Source: DAOVIY01 sp964513365
Lineage (GTDB): Bacteria > Patescibacteriota > Minisyncoccia > UBA6257
Direction: 5' to 3'
Length of the DNA: 23,057 nucleotides
Assembly (NCBI GenBank): GCA_964513365.1
Contig: CAZEMH010000009.1
Span: 1-23,057 of the forward strand
Part shown: positions 1-5,823 of the stretch, one piece after another
How positions within the stretch are numbered: position 1 is the stretch's first letter
How the letters are laid out: every line of letters begins with the position of its first letter
Translations under genes and position numbers: made by a program
The notes under the pieces: generated by a model
What the model was told of the DNA's origin: nothing
The model's database searches: none
What the model saw: only the letters and a program-made list of their open reading frames with translations

Positions 1-516
1 GTAGTAATTGGAGCAATTTTAACCCAGAGGGCAAACTGGAATAATGTAGAATTAGCTTTGAGTAATTTAAAAAAAGCGAAAATCCATTCTTTTAAAGATA
101 TATATCAATTAGATATCAAAAAGTTAGCAACTTTAATTAAGCCATCAGGTTTTTATCAAGCCAAAGCCAATTATCTTTTTCATCTAATTGAATTTATCCT
201 CAAGAATTACGTTAATTTGGAAAAAATGAGAAAGGTCAACCTTGAAGAATTGAAAGAGCAATTGTTGAAATTAAAAGGTATTGGTCCAGAAACAGCTGAT
301 AGTATTCTGCTTTATGCTTTAGATAAACCAGTTTTTGTTATTGATGAATATACCCGACGTCTGATTAAAAAAAGAGGTCTGGCTAAAAATTTATCTTACG
401 CATTTTTGCAAAAATTATTCGAGAAAAATTTAAGAAAAGATTTTCGATTATATCAAGATTTCCACGCTTTGATTGTAATAGATGGCAAAAACAGGACAGC
501 TAAATCGGGAAGTTAG
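1..516 (+). CDS. HhH-GPD DNA glycosylase, MagIII/endonuclease III-related (5' partial)
   Basis: The reading frame is open from base 1, so the true start lies outside the window; a TTG at 58 is not the start. The translation opens with AILTQRANWNNVE, the typical N-terminal motif of endonuclease III relatives. It then has the helix-hairpin-helix KLKGIGPETADSILLYAL and the catalytic-Asp segment VFVIDEYTRR. At the place of the E. coli Nth lyase lysine (R-K-T-A) it has P-E-T-A, and the C-terminal four-Cys iron-sulfur loop is missing, because the protein stops just after HALIVIDGKN. From family knowledge this suits a monofunctional base-excision glycosylase of the MagIII type rather than a bifunctional Nth. 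A strong terminator follows the stop. The short tail could also be a truncation. Confidence 0.85.
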   Translation, partial: VVIGAILTQRANWNNVELALSNLKKAKIHSFKDIYQLDIKKLATLIKPSGFYQAKANYLFHLIEFILKNYVNLEKMRKVNLEELKEQLLKLKGIGPETADSILLYALDKPVFVIDEYTRRLIKKRGLAKNLSYAFLQKLFEKNLRKDFRLYQDFHALIVIDGKNRTAKSGS

Positions 517-520
517 GAGG

Positions 521-546
521 AAAATCGCCATCATGGCGATTTTTTG
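521..546 (+). terminator. Rho-independent terminator after the glycosylase gene
   Basis: A perfect hairpin with arms AAAATCGCCAT and ATGGCGATTTT around a single C runs into six or more T residues. It closes the glycosylase transcription unit and marks the left edge of the repeat-separated gene array that follows. Confidence 0.85.
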
Positions 547-562
547 GTAGAATTAAGAAAAG

Positions 563-585
563 GTCAAAAATTAATTGGGAAATAG
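563..585 (+). repeat. Array leader motif, copy 1
   Basis: Contains the exact core CAAAAATTAATTG followed by GGAAATAG. The ATG of the next gene begins 4 bases after the copy. This is the first of a series of copies that continues to about 8830. Confidence 0.75.
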
Positions 586-588
586 AGT

Positions 589-1236
589 ATGGAAAAATTG
601 GAAAAGCAATATTTTGAGGTAAAAAAAGATAAAGAAAAAAAAGCGATAAAGCAAATAGAGAAAATAGAATTAGATGGCAATAAAAAGCTAGATTTAACTT
701 TGTTTATATTAGGAAAAAAAGAAGCTGTTCAATTAGGTAGTTATGATGTAATTGAATCTGAGGATCATAGAAAAGAATTACAGAAGGAATTTCAATTAGA
801 GTTTGATATAATAAAAAAAGTGTTAGATAAATTTGAATTGTCGTATGACACGAAGGGGATAAATGAAAATAAGGGAATTTTAGGATTTTCTTTTTTGGCC
901 ACTCATGACAATGATTCATTACAAAAGATAAAAGAGGCTGCGAAAAAAGAGGATGACAAAATTTTTGGTTTAATGATGGGGTATCCAGAAACTGCTGTAA
1001 ATACTTATAATACTAAGGAGGCGCTTAATATGGAAGAAGATTTATCAGAAGAAGAACAAAAGTATATAAAAGACAATAATATTGAACCATTTATTGATTT
1101 TATGCCCTCAAAAACACATTGGAGGGAAGAGATAGAACATGTAAGGCAGAACCAAGCTCTTATTAAAGAAAAATCACCCGAACTTTTCCGTCAAATTATA
1201 GAAGACTATAAGAAAAGAACAGAATTAGAGTCATAA
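589..1236 (+). CDS. Hypothetical protein, 215 aa
   Basis: I do not recognise this family. The protein is soluble, highly charged and Lys/Glu-rich, with no signal peptide or membrane segment. The N-terminal ~35 residues look helical. A central segment around residues 95-140 (GFSFLATHDND, then GLMMGYPETAV) is the least charged, most fold-like part and may be a ligand or active site. The C-terminus (~150-215) is probably helical again. The ATG sits just after array motif copy 1, with no strong Shine-Dalgarno site. It is the first gene of the repeat-separated array and its neighbours give no functional clue. Confidence 0.8.
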   Translation: MEKLEKQYFEVKKDKEKKAIKQIEKIELDGNKKLDLTLFILGKKEAVQLGSYDVIESEDHRKELQKEFQLEFDIIKKVLDKFELSYDTKGINENKGILGFSFLATHDNDSLQKIKEAAKKEDDKIFGLMMGYPETAVNTYNTKEALNMEEDLSEEEQKYIKDNNIEPFIDFMPSKTHWREEIEHVRQNQALIKEKSPELFRQIIEDYKKRTELES

Positions 1237-1267
1237 GAAAATCATTTAAAAGATTATTTTTATAAAA

Positions 1268-1290
1268 GTTAAAAATTAATTGAGGAATAA
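1268..1290 (+). repeat. Array leader motif, copy 2
   Basis: TAAAAATTAATTGAGGAATAA, one mismatch to the core, 5 bases before the ATG at 1296. The GAGGA in this copy could double as a weak ribosome-binding site. Confidence 0.7.
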
Positions 1291-1295
1291 AACTT

Positions 1296-1682
1296 ATGGA
1301 AAATAATCAACTACCAAAAATTGATAATAAACTTCTTATTAAAAAGATTTTAGCAAACACGGCTGCAGCGATTGTATTTGGTCTGATTCTTATATTTATC
1401 TCATATGGTAAGGCAATACCTGTTAAAGCGACTCTCATTGCTATAGGAATTTGTATAGTAGTTCTACCAACCTCTATACTTTTTGCTGCCAAATATCGTA
1501 ATTATATAACACCAGATAAAATCCGGAAGTTTTTTCTAATTCTTGGAATTCTAATGGTGATAGTTAATTTAACGCTAATTATAATAGGAGGTGGTAAAAA
1601 TGAATATTATTTGGGTATTGCACTTGGTTTTTATTTTATTTCTGGTCCCAGTATTTATAAACCAACCCCCCCAAAAAATTAA
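1296..1682 (+). CDS. Small four-helix membrane protein, tandem paralog A
   Basis: 128-aa integral membrane protein with hydrophobic segments near residues 18-37, 45-66, 79-98 and 103-118 and a short charged N-terminus (MENNQ). It is clearly paralogous to the next gene: both share the N-terminus, an ICIVV segment, a KFFLILGIL/KIFLILGIL helix and a YFISGP C-terminal motif. I do not recognise the family, and no catalytic or pore motif is evident. Its stop codon lies inside motif copy 3, so the two paralogs are separated by little more than the repeat. The arrangement suggests duplication together with the leader repeat. Confidence 0.8.
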   Translation: MENNQLPKIDNKLLIKKILANTAAAIVFGLILIFISYGKAIPVKATLIAIGICIVVLPTSILFAAKYRNYITPDKIRKFFLILGILMVIVNLTLIIIGGGKNEYYLGIALGFYFISGPSIYKPTPPKN

Positions 1683-1692
1683 TTGAAAAATT
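1673..1692 (+). repeat. Array leader motif, copy 3
   Basis: AAAAAATTAATTGAAAAATT, one mismatch to the core. It contains the stop codon of the upstream paralog and directly abuts the ATG of the next. Confidence 0.65.
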
Positions 1693-2085
1693 ATGGAAAA
1701 CAATCAACCAGAAAAATTAGACAAGAAGTCTTTTATTAAAAAAGCCATAGTAAGTATCTTAGGATCAATTGCATTCGGTTTGTTGCTTGTATTTATTGCA
1801 TATGGGCAAATACCTTTTAAGCCTATTCTTATTGCCATAACAATCTGTATAGTAGTTATGTCAATAAGTTTTTTCTTTGCTTTTAAATATCCTAATCGTA
1901 TAAGCCCAGCTAATTTCCGTAAGATATTTCTAATTCTTGGAATTTTAATAGTAATATTTAATTTAGGTCTAATCATGATAGAAGGGGGTAAAATAAATTA
2001 TTATTTGAGTATTATACTTGGTTTATATTTTATTTCTGGTCCAAATCTTTCTAAACCAAAACGCGAGAAATCAATTGAAAATTAA
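1693..2085 (+). CDS. Small four-helix membrane protein, tandem paralog B
   Basis: 130-aa membrane protein paralogous to the preceding gene, with the same MENNQ start, four hydrophobic segments at matching positions and the C-terminal YFISGP motif. Differences are spread over the whole length, including the loops, so this is an established duplication and not a recent copy. The tail is Lys-rich and probably cytosolic. A degenerate leader motif overlaps its 3' end, and the next gene starts three bases after the stop. Function unknown. Confidence 0.8.
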   Translation: MENNQPEKLDKKSFIKKAIVSILGSIAFGLLLVFIAYGQIPFKPILIAITICIVVMSISFFFAFKYPNRISPANFRKIFLILGILIVIFNLGLIMIEGGKINYYLSIILGLYFISGPNLSKPKREKSIEN

Positions 2086-2088
2086 AAC
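2068..2088 (+). repeat. Array leader motif, degenerate copy 4
   Basis: AAATCAATTGAAAATTAAAAC keeps the TCAATTGAAAATTAAA part of the motif but has lost internal bases. It overlaps the end of one CDS and abuts the next ATG. Confidence 0.5.
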
Positions 2089-2640
2089 ATGAAAAAGAAT
2101 ATAAAAATTTGGTTAAAAGAAGGAAAACAAAGCAAAATTACTAAATCAATCAAAAAGTTAGCTTTTGGATTTTCAGGAAATGATTTTGAAAAAATAGAAG
2201 GTATTCTTAAATGGATGGATAAAAATCTTAAACACTGTAAAGATTATAAAAAAGCGTTAAAAATATTTGCGACAAGAAATGTCGCTAAAATTTTAAAAGA
2301 TGGTTTTAGCACTGGTTGTCATGATCATGCCTTAGTGTTTGCAACGTTATGTAGAGCGGCAGGAATTCCTGCAAAATATATAATTGGTATAGATAAATTA
2401 AGTCCTAAAAATAGGGGTCATTGCGTTGTAGAGGTGTATGTTAATAAACATTGGGTTATAGTTGATCAGAGCAGAAGAACTATTGGTTTAGATATAAAAA
2501 CAAGCGATTTTTATAAAAATAATTTTGTAGTTGGAAAGGGGTTTGATTCGTGGGATGTTGGGGTTAAATCTTTTAAAAGCTGGAAGGAAAAATCAAATAA
2601 AGTAATTAGAATAATTTCAAGAATAAAAGTCAAAAATTAA
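2089..2640 (+). CDS. Transglutaminase-like (papain-fold) protein
   Basis: 183-aa protein with a transglutaminase-like core in which the full Cys-His-Asp triad is visible: C77 in STGCHDHALVFATLCRAAGI, H111 in GHCVVEVYV and D126 in HWVIVDQS. The segment after the Cys (CRAAGIPAKYIIG) is typical of this superfamily, whose members act as peptidases, amidases or cross-linking enzymes. No signal peptide or membrane helix is seen, so it is probably cytosolic. The C-terminal ~24 codons recur, diverged, at 4625-4698 as a relic without the rest of the gene. The stop codon lies within motif copy 5. Substrate unknown. Confidence 0.85.
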   Translation: MKKNIKIWLKEGKQSKITKSIKKLAFGFSGNDFEKIEGILKWMDKNLKHCKDYKKALKIFATRNVAKILKDGFSTGCHDHALVFATLCRAAGIPAKYIIGIDKLSPKNRGHCVVEVYVNKHWVIVDQSRRTIGLDIKTSDFYKNNFVVGKGFDSWDVGVKSFKSWKEKSNKVIRIISRIKVKN

Positions 2641-2652
2641 TTGAGAAATAAA
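2629..2652 (+). repeat. Array leader motif, copy 5
   Basis: A full copy: GTCAAAAATTAATTGA then GAAATAAA. It contains the stop codon of the transglutaminase-like gene and lies 6 bases before the ATG of the NYN gene. Confidence 0.8.
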
Positions 2653-2658
2653 ATTAAA

Positions 2659-3165
2659 ATGACAAAAACCAGGAGAAAATTGATTTATACATTTATTGAT
2701 AGTAATAATCTAAACTTAGCTATTAAAGATTGTGGTTGGGAATTAGATTTTGCAAGATTTTATATTTATTTAAAGGATAAGTATGAAGCGAAAAAAGTTT
2801 TTTTATTTATTGGTTATGTTGCTGGCAACGAGGCTTTATATACATTTTTACAAAAAGTAGGTTACATTCTTGTTTTTAAACCAACATTAGAATATAAAAA
2901 GCGAGGTGAGGTACATACAAAAGGCAATGTTGATGCGGAATTAGTTTTGCACACAATGATAGAATATCCAAATTATGATAAAGCAATTATTGTGTCAGGC
3001 GACGGTGATTTTCACTGCCTAATTGAATATTTAGAAGAGAAAGGGAAATTGGGACGGATTATTATTCCAAATAGGGAAGCTTATTCTCAACTTCTTGGGA
3101 AATTCAGAAGATATATGGATTATATGAACAATTTAAGAAATAAACTAAGGAGGCACTCCAAATAA
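2659..3165 (+). CDS. NYN-domain (LabA/DUF88-type, PIN-like) nuclease, array copy 1
   Basis: 168 aa from the ATG at 2659; an upstream in-frame TTG at 2641 lies inside the repeat and is not preferred. NYN hallmarks: YTFIDSNNL with D14 at the end of strand 1, GNVDAELVLHTM with D92, and IVSGDGDFHCLIEYL with D115 and D117. These Asp residues form the metal site of the PIN-like RNase fold. The C-terminus is basic, fitting RNA binding. A minus-strand RNA gene converges on it, and that RNA's terminator U-tract lies over the NYN stop codon. A second NYN gene at 5022 has the same arrangement. Target unknown. Confidence 0.85.
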   Translation: MTKTRRKLIYTFIDSNNLNLAIKDCGWELDFARFYIYLKDKYEAKKVFLFIGYVAGNEALYTFLQKVGYILVFKPTLEYKKRGEVHTKGNVDAELVLHTMIEYPNYDKAIIVSGDGDFHCLIEYLEEKGKLGRIIIPNREAYSQLLGKFRRYMDYMNNLRNKLRRHSK

Positions 3166-3219
3166 AAAAAGGGGTGTTGCTTTAAGGACAAAACCTTAAA
3201 GACTTTTCCCCTTCGTGAT
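3164..3219 (-). ncRNA. Candidate small RNA convergent to NYN gene 1, ending in an intrinsic terminator
   Basis: Read on the minus strand, transcription from the promoter at 3226-3253 would start near 3219. It would give an RNA of about 55 nt dominated by one two-part hairpin: an outer stem AAGGGG/CCCCTT (3169-3174 with 3208-3213), an internal loop, and an inner 8-bp stem CTTTAAGG/CCTTAAAG (3180-3187 with 3194-3201). Seven U residues follow. The U-tract overlaps the NYN stop codon, so read-through would give antisense RNA to the NYN mRNA. Boundaries are inferred. Confidence 0.6.
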
Positions 3220-3225
3220 ATTATT

Positions 3226-3253
3226 AGTATAGCAAGGCGATATAGTTTGTCAA
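3226..3253 (-). promoter_or_regulatory. Strong sigma-70-like promoter on the minus strand
   Basis: On the minus strand: TTGACA (3253-3248), a 16-base spacer ending in TTGC, then TATACT (3231-3226). The TGC before the -10 makes an extended -10. It closely resembles the promoters at 5734-5761 (minus) and 18913-18941 (plus). Confidence 0.75.
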
Positions 3254-3287
3254 GTGCCTTATAGTTGATAAATTAAAGGGCCAGAAG

Positions 3288-3308
3288 GTCAAAAATTAAT
3301 TGAAATTA
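3288..3308 (+). repeat. Array leader motif, copy 6
   Basis: GTCAAAAATTAATTGAAATTA, exact core, 3 bases before the preferred ATG at 3312. Confidence 0.75.
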
Positions 3309-3311
3309 GAG

Positions 3312-3779
3312 ATGTTGTCGCAAAGTTTTAAAAATATAATAAAATTTATCTTTGAAAAAGTAAAGAAGAAAGATATTAAATGCGCCCTTATTGGCAGTGC
3401 GAATATGACCTTACAAGGTATTGATATTACTCCAAATGATTTGGATATTATAACTAGTCCAGCTGATTTAAAGATTTTTGAACAGGAATTCAAAGAATAT
3501 ATTATAAAACCGATTTCTAAAAAGCCTCCTTTTAAAAAAGGATTTTCTGAATTTTATGAGATAAAATTAAAAATTAAAGGAATTAAGGTTCATATTTTAG
3601 GCGAGCATGATGATGATATTTATTTTAGTAAAGTTAAAGATAATCACATTTTTTTTGTAGAATTAGATGATATCTTTGTGCCCTGTTTATCTCTAAAATC
3701 AGAGGCAAGAGCTTATTCTGAAACCAACAGGAAAGATAAAGTTAAACTTATAATGGATTTTTTGAAGACACGCAAATAA
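3312..3779 (+). CDS. Nucleotidyltransferase-fold protein
   Basis: 155 aa from the ATG at 3312; the in-frame TTG at 3300 belongs to the repeat. The N-terminal half has a polymerase-beta-like nucleotidyltransferase signature: CALIGSANMTLQGI with Gly28-Ser29, then PNDLDIITS with the D43-x-D45 pair. A later acidic stretch (HILGEHDDD) may supply the third carboxylate. Such proteins transfer nucleotides to small molecules or proteins, including in some toxin-antitoxin pairs. I see no partner toxin beside it. It stands alone as one cassette of the array. Fold moderately certain, substrate unknown. Confidence 0.65.
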   Translation: MLSQSFKNIIKFIFEKVKKKDIKCALIGSANMTLQGIDITPNDLDIITSPADLKIFEQEFKEYIIKPISKKPPFKKGFSEFYEIKLKIKGIKVHILGEHDDDIYFSKVKDNHIFFVELDDIFVPCLSLKSEARAYSETNRKDKVKLIMDFLKTRK

Positions 3780-3815
3780 AATTAACGAGGTTAACGAGGT
3801 CGGACCTCATAAATT
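3779..3815. repeat. Short palindrome and direct repeat
   Basis: TTAACGAGG occurs twice in tandem and is followed by the perfect palindrome GAGGTC-G-GACCTC. No T-run follows, so this is not a convincing terminator. It lies just left of GC-rich insert material in an otherwise A+T-rich gap. Confidence 0.5.
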
Positions 3816-3825
3816 TAACAAAAAG

Positions 3826-3916
3826 CTCAAGCCCTTCGCCTCTACTCAGGGCAGGAATTAATCCTTCGATGGTTCGGGTTCACTCACCACAAGTAGGCTC
3901 AGGACAAGTTGAAAAT
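3826..3916 (+). repeat. GC-rich dispersed repeat splitting a leader motif (copy 7)
   Basis: Two related units, CCTTCG..ACTCAGGGCAGG and TCCTTCG..CTCAGGACAAG, lie here. The second separates a motif left half (GGAATTAA, 3854-3861) from a right half (TTGAAAATAAA, 3909-3919). The same GC-rich unit splits the motif at 7873-7896. The composition is unlike its surroundings, which suggests insertion. Confidence 0.6.
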
Positions 3917-3959
3917 AAAAAACATCATAAACAATTCCATTGCTACTTTATAAAAATTT

Positions 3960-4637
3960 ATGAAAATTCCATTTCAAATTTACCCAAGTATTACTGGCTA
4001 CGACAACATTGAATGGCAGAACAAATTAAAGGAAATTGATCAGTTTAAACTAAAAGAAGTAGCTGTTTTTTTAGGAAGTTTTGATCAAAAGGAAAGGGAT
4101 CATTTATATAAATTTCTTATAAAATCTTCTATTGAAAAGGTGCCTTTTGTTCATTTAAGGCATGATACTGATAAACATGATATAGAATTTTTTGTTAAGA
4201 ATTATGATACTAAATATTTTAATATCCATGAAGATGGCTTTGGTATGATAGACCGATGGAAGCCTTATTTGGATAGGCTTTATTTAGAGATGAATTATGA
4301 TGATCAGGTTGATAGAGATGTTAAAGTTAGAAAAATTGGCGGTTTTTGTATAGATTTATCTCATTTTAAAGCAAGTATTGCTCGTGGCGCTAAAGAAGCA
4401 GAATATATATTCAATAGAAAGGACAAAATCAAATTTTCCTGCAATCATCTTAATGGCTATGATCCTGTTAATAAAAAAGACAAACATAGCATAACCGACT
4501 TAAAGGATTTTGATTATTTAATCACCCTTCCTAAGTTTGTTTTTGGCGAGGTTATTGCTATAGAAGTTTTTAATTCTATCAAAGAACAACTTAAATTTAA
4601 AAAGTATTTAGAAAAGATATTAGATAAAATCTTTTAA
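3960..4637 (+). CDS. Hypothetical protein, possibly sugar-isomerase-like TIM barrel
   Basis: 225-aa soluble protein. Alternating short hydrophobic strands and polar helices, with charged residues at strand ends (VHLRHD, FNIHEDGFG, LYLEMNY, FCIDLSHFKAS, FSCNHLNG, AIEVFN), resemble a TIM barrel of the xylose-isomerase/AP-endonuclease-2 type, whose metal ligands are Glu, Asp and His at such positions. This rests on pattern alone. Its stop codon lies inside a diverged duplicate of the transglutaminase 3' end, so the gene appears joined onto the remains of another. The start is 44 bases beyond a split leader motif. Confidence 0.6.
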   Translation: MKIPFQIYPSITGYDNIEWQNKLKEIDQFKLKEVAVFLGSFDQKERDHLYKFLIKSSIEKVPFVHLRHDTDKHDIEFFVKNYDTKYFNIHEDGFGMIDRWKPYLDRLYLEMNYDDQVDRDVKVRKIGGFCIDLSHFKASIARGAKEAEYIFNRKDKIKFSCNHLNGYDPVNKKDKHSITDLKDFDYLITLPKFVFGEVIAIEVFNSIKEQLKFKKYLEKILDKIF

Positions 4638-4698
4638 AAGCTGGAAAGAAAAATCAAATGAGGTGATTAGAATAATTTCAAAAATTAATAAAAAATAA
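4625..4698 (+). pseudogene. 3' relic of a second transglutaminase-like gene
   Basis: The DNA from about 4625 matches the end of the transglutaminase-like gene (about 2570-2622) with only a few substitutions over ~50 bases. In that gene's frame it still reads KSFKSWKEKSNEVIRIIS and continues to a stop at 4696-4698, against KSFKSWKEKSNKVIRIIS in the intact copy. No upstream part remains; instead the gene at 3960 runs into it and stops within it. This looks like a recombination junction leaving a gene tail. Confidence 0.7.
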
Positions 4699-4702
4699 AA
4701 AT
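4678..4702 (+). repeat. Array leader motif, degenerate copy 8
   Basis: TTCAAAAATTAATAAAAAAT keeps the left half (TCAAAAATTAAT) and the A-rich tail but has lost TTGAG. It directly abuts the ATG of the YbaB/EbfC gene. Confidence 0.5.
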
Positions 4703-4960
4703 ATGTTTGATAAATTAAAACAATTAAAAGAACTTAAAGAATTAAGAGATTCTCTTTCTCAAGAGAAGGAAGAAGTGGAAAAAGAGGGAATCAAGGTAAT
4801 TATTAATGGGAAAATGGAGATTGAAAATATTCAACTTAATCCTGATTTAGATAAAGAGGAGCAAGAAACAATTCTTAAAGAATGCATTAATGAAGCCATA
4901 AAAAAGATTCAAATGGTTCTTGCTAGTAAAATGTCGCAGATGTCAGGTTTTGGCGCTTAA
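4703..4960 (+). CDS. YbaB/EbfC family nucleoid-associated protein
   Basis: 85 aa, slightly shorter than the usual ~100 for this family. It has the expected pattern: an N-terminal amphipathic helix (MFDKLKQLKELKEL), a short beta-sheet with IKVIINGKMEIENIQLNPDL, then a C-terminal helix (CINEAIKKIQ) and an SQMSGFGA tail. Family members are small dimers that bind DNA and affect nucleoid organisation. In many bacteria the gene sits with dnaX and recR; here it is alone inside the array. It is the only obvious housekeeping-type gene in this stretch. Confidence 0.85.
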   Translation: MFDKLKQLKELKELRDSLSQEKEEVEKEGIKVIINGKMEIENIQLNPDLDKEEQETILKECINEAIKKIQMVLASKMSQMSGFGA

Positions 4961-4994
4961 AACAAAGATTAATTAACTTTAGTTAAACAAAAAA

Positions 4995-5018
4995 TCTAGA
5001 AATTAATTGAGAAATAAA
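4995..5018 (+). repeat. Array leader motif, copy 9
   Basis: TCTAGAAATTAATTGAGAAA then TAAA, matching from AAATTAATTG onward, 3 bases before the ATG at 5022. It precedes the second NYN gene, as copy 5 precedes the first. Confidence 0.7.
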
Positions 5019-5021
5019 TTT

Positions 5022-5672
5022 ATGGATTTGCGAGAATTTAAAATAAATAACTTAGGAATAGATAAAAATAACTTTGGTAAAATTTATAGTTTTGTTGATT
5101 TTGGAAATGTTAATTATTGGTATGAAAGAGACGAACGGGATTGGGAAGGGAGTTTGTTATCCAAAGATCAAAAATTAGTAGTTGACATAGAGAAATTAGC
5201 CAATTTTATAGATTTATTTTCAGAACATAAGAGGTTTTATTTTAGTTTGGACCCAGAAAAGAAAAAATCTATTAAAATCATTAGTAAGGCAAGAAAATAT
5301 TTTGATAAAACTATAACCAAGCCTATCCAGAAAATTAAACATTATTTAGATTCTGCTGAAGAAAAAACTACCACAAGGTTCATCAATCAAGATAAACAAG
5401 GTAAATATATCTTTATTCCGAAATGTAATTTTGATACAGAGATTAGTATTGATGCCGTGAGGTTTTTAGAAAAATATGATACTTTTTGTTTGTTTTCCAG
5501 CGATGCAGACTTTGTTTATTTGTTAGAATTCTTGAAACACAGAAACAAAAAAGTAATTTTATTTAGTGCCGGTTATGTTTCCTATCAGCTTAAAAGAAAG
5601 GCAAATTTAAACATTAATGCACAAAAAATTAAGAAAGATATTGTCTTTAAAAAACAAAAACCTCGCCTTTAA
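5022..5672 (+). CDS. NYN-domain (LabA/DUF88-type) nuclease, array copy 2
   Basis: 216 aa from the ATG at 5022; an in-frame TTG at 5007 belongs to the repeat. NYN signatures: YSFVDFGNVNYW with D26, CNFDTEISIDAVRFL with D138 and D144, and FCLFSSDADFVYLLEFL with D161 and D163, followed by KKVILFSAG. It is longer than the first NYN gene product and not closely similar outside the motifs, so the two look like separate acquisitions. Its stop codon falls inside the terminator hairpin of a convergent minus-strand RNA gene, repeating the arrangement at 2659-3253. Probably a metal-dependent RNase; target unknown. Confidence 0.85.
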   Translation: MDLREFKINNLGIDKNNFGKIYSFVDFGNVNYWYERDERDWEGSLLSKDQKLVVDIEKLANFIDLFSEHKRFYFSLDPEKKKSIKIISKARKYFDKTITKPIQKIKHYLDSAEEKTTTRFINQDKQGKYIFIPKCNFDTEISIDAVRFLEKYDTFCLFSSDADFVYLLEFLKHRNKKVILFSAGYVSYQLKRKANLNINAQKIKKDIVFKKQKPRL

Positions 5673-5727
5673 GGGCGAGATTTGAATCTCGGACTCGCAT
5701 CCGCGAGCAGGGTAATCTTTCGATTAC
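5650..5727 (-). ncRNA. Candidate structured small RNA convergent to NYN gene 2, with a switch-like terminator
   Basis: The minus-strand RNA would begin near 5727 with a hairpin GUAAUC-GAAA-GAUUAC (5727-5712). Next come CUCGC-GGAU-GCGAG (5707-5694), CGAGAU-UCAA-AUCUCG (5691-5676), and a terminator stem CUCGCC/GGCGAG (5679-5662) followed by UUUUUGUUUUUU. The third hairpin and the terminator share 5676-5679, so they cannot form together, as in an antiterminator/terminator switch. Read-through would give antisense RNA to the NYN mRNA. The structure is read by eye; boundaries are inferred. Confidence 0.65.
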
Positions 5728-5733
5728 ATTATT

Positions 5734-5761
5734 AGTGTAGCAAAGATACGTACATTGTCAA
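5734..5761 (-). promoter_or_regulatory. Strong sigma-70-like promoter on the minus strand
   Basis: On the minus strand: TTGACA (5761-5756), a 16-base spacer ending in TTTGC, then TACACT (5739-5734). Spacing and extended -10 match the promoter at 3226-3253, and both are followed by TAATAAT, although the RNAs they drive differ. Confidence 0.75.
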
Positions 5762-5795
5762 GAGTGTTTATCCATAAGCTAAAATTCAACCAAAA

Positions 5796-5820
5796 GATCA
5801 AAAATTAATTGAAAATTAAG
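5796..5820 (+). repeat. Array leader motif, copy 10
   Basis: GATCAAAAATTAATTGAAAA then TTAAG, exact core, 3 bases before the ATG at 5824. Confidence 0.75.
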
Positions 5821-5823
5821 ATT

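Noticed and set aside
5676..5691. tRNA T-arm-like sequence with TTCAAATC on the minus strand
   Set aside because: The stem and loop sizes do not fit a T-arm (6-bp stem, 4-base loop), and no acceptor, D or anticodon arms surround it.
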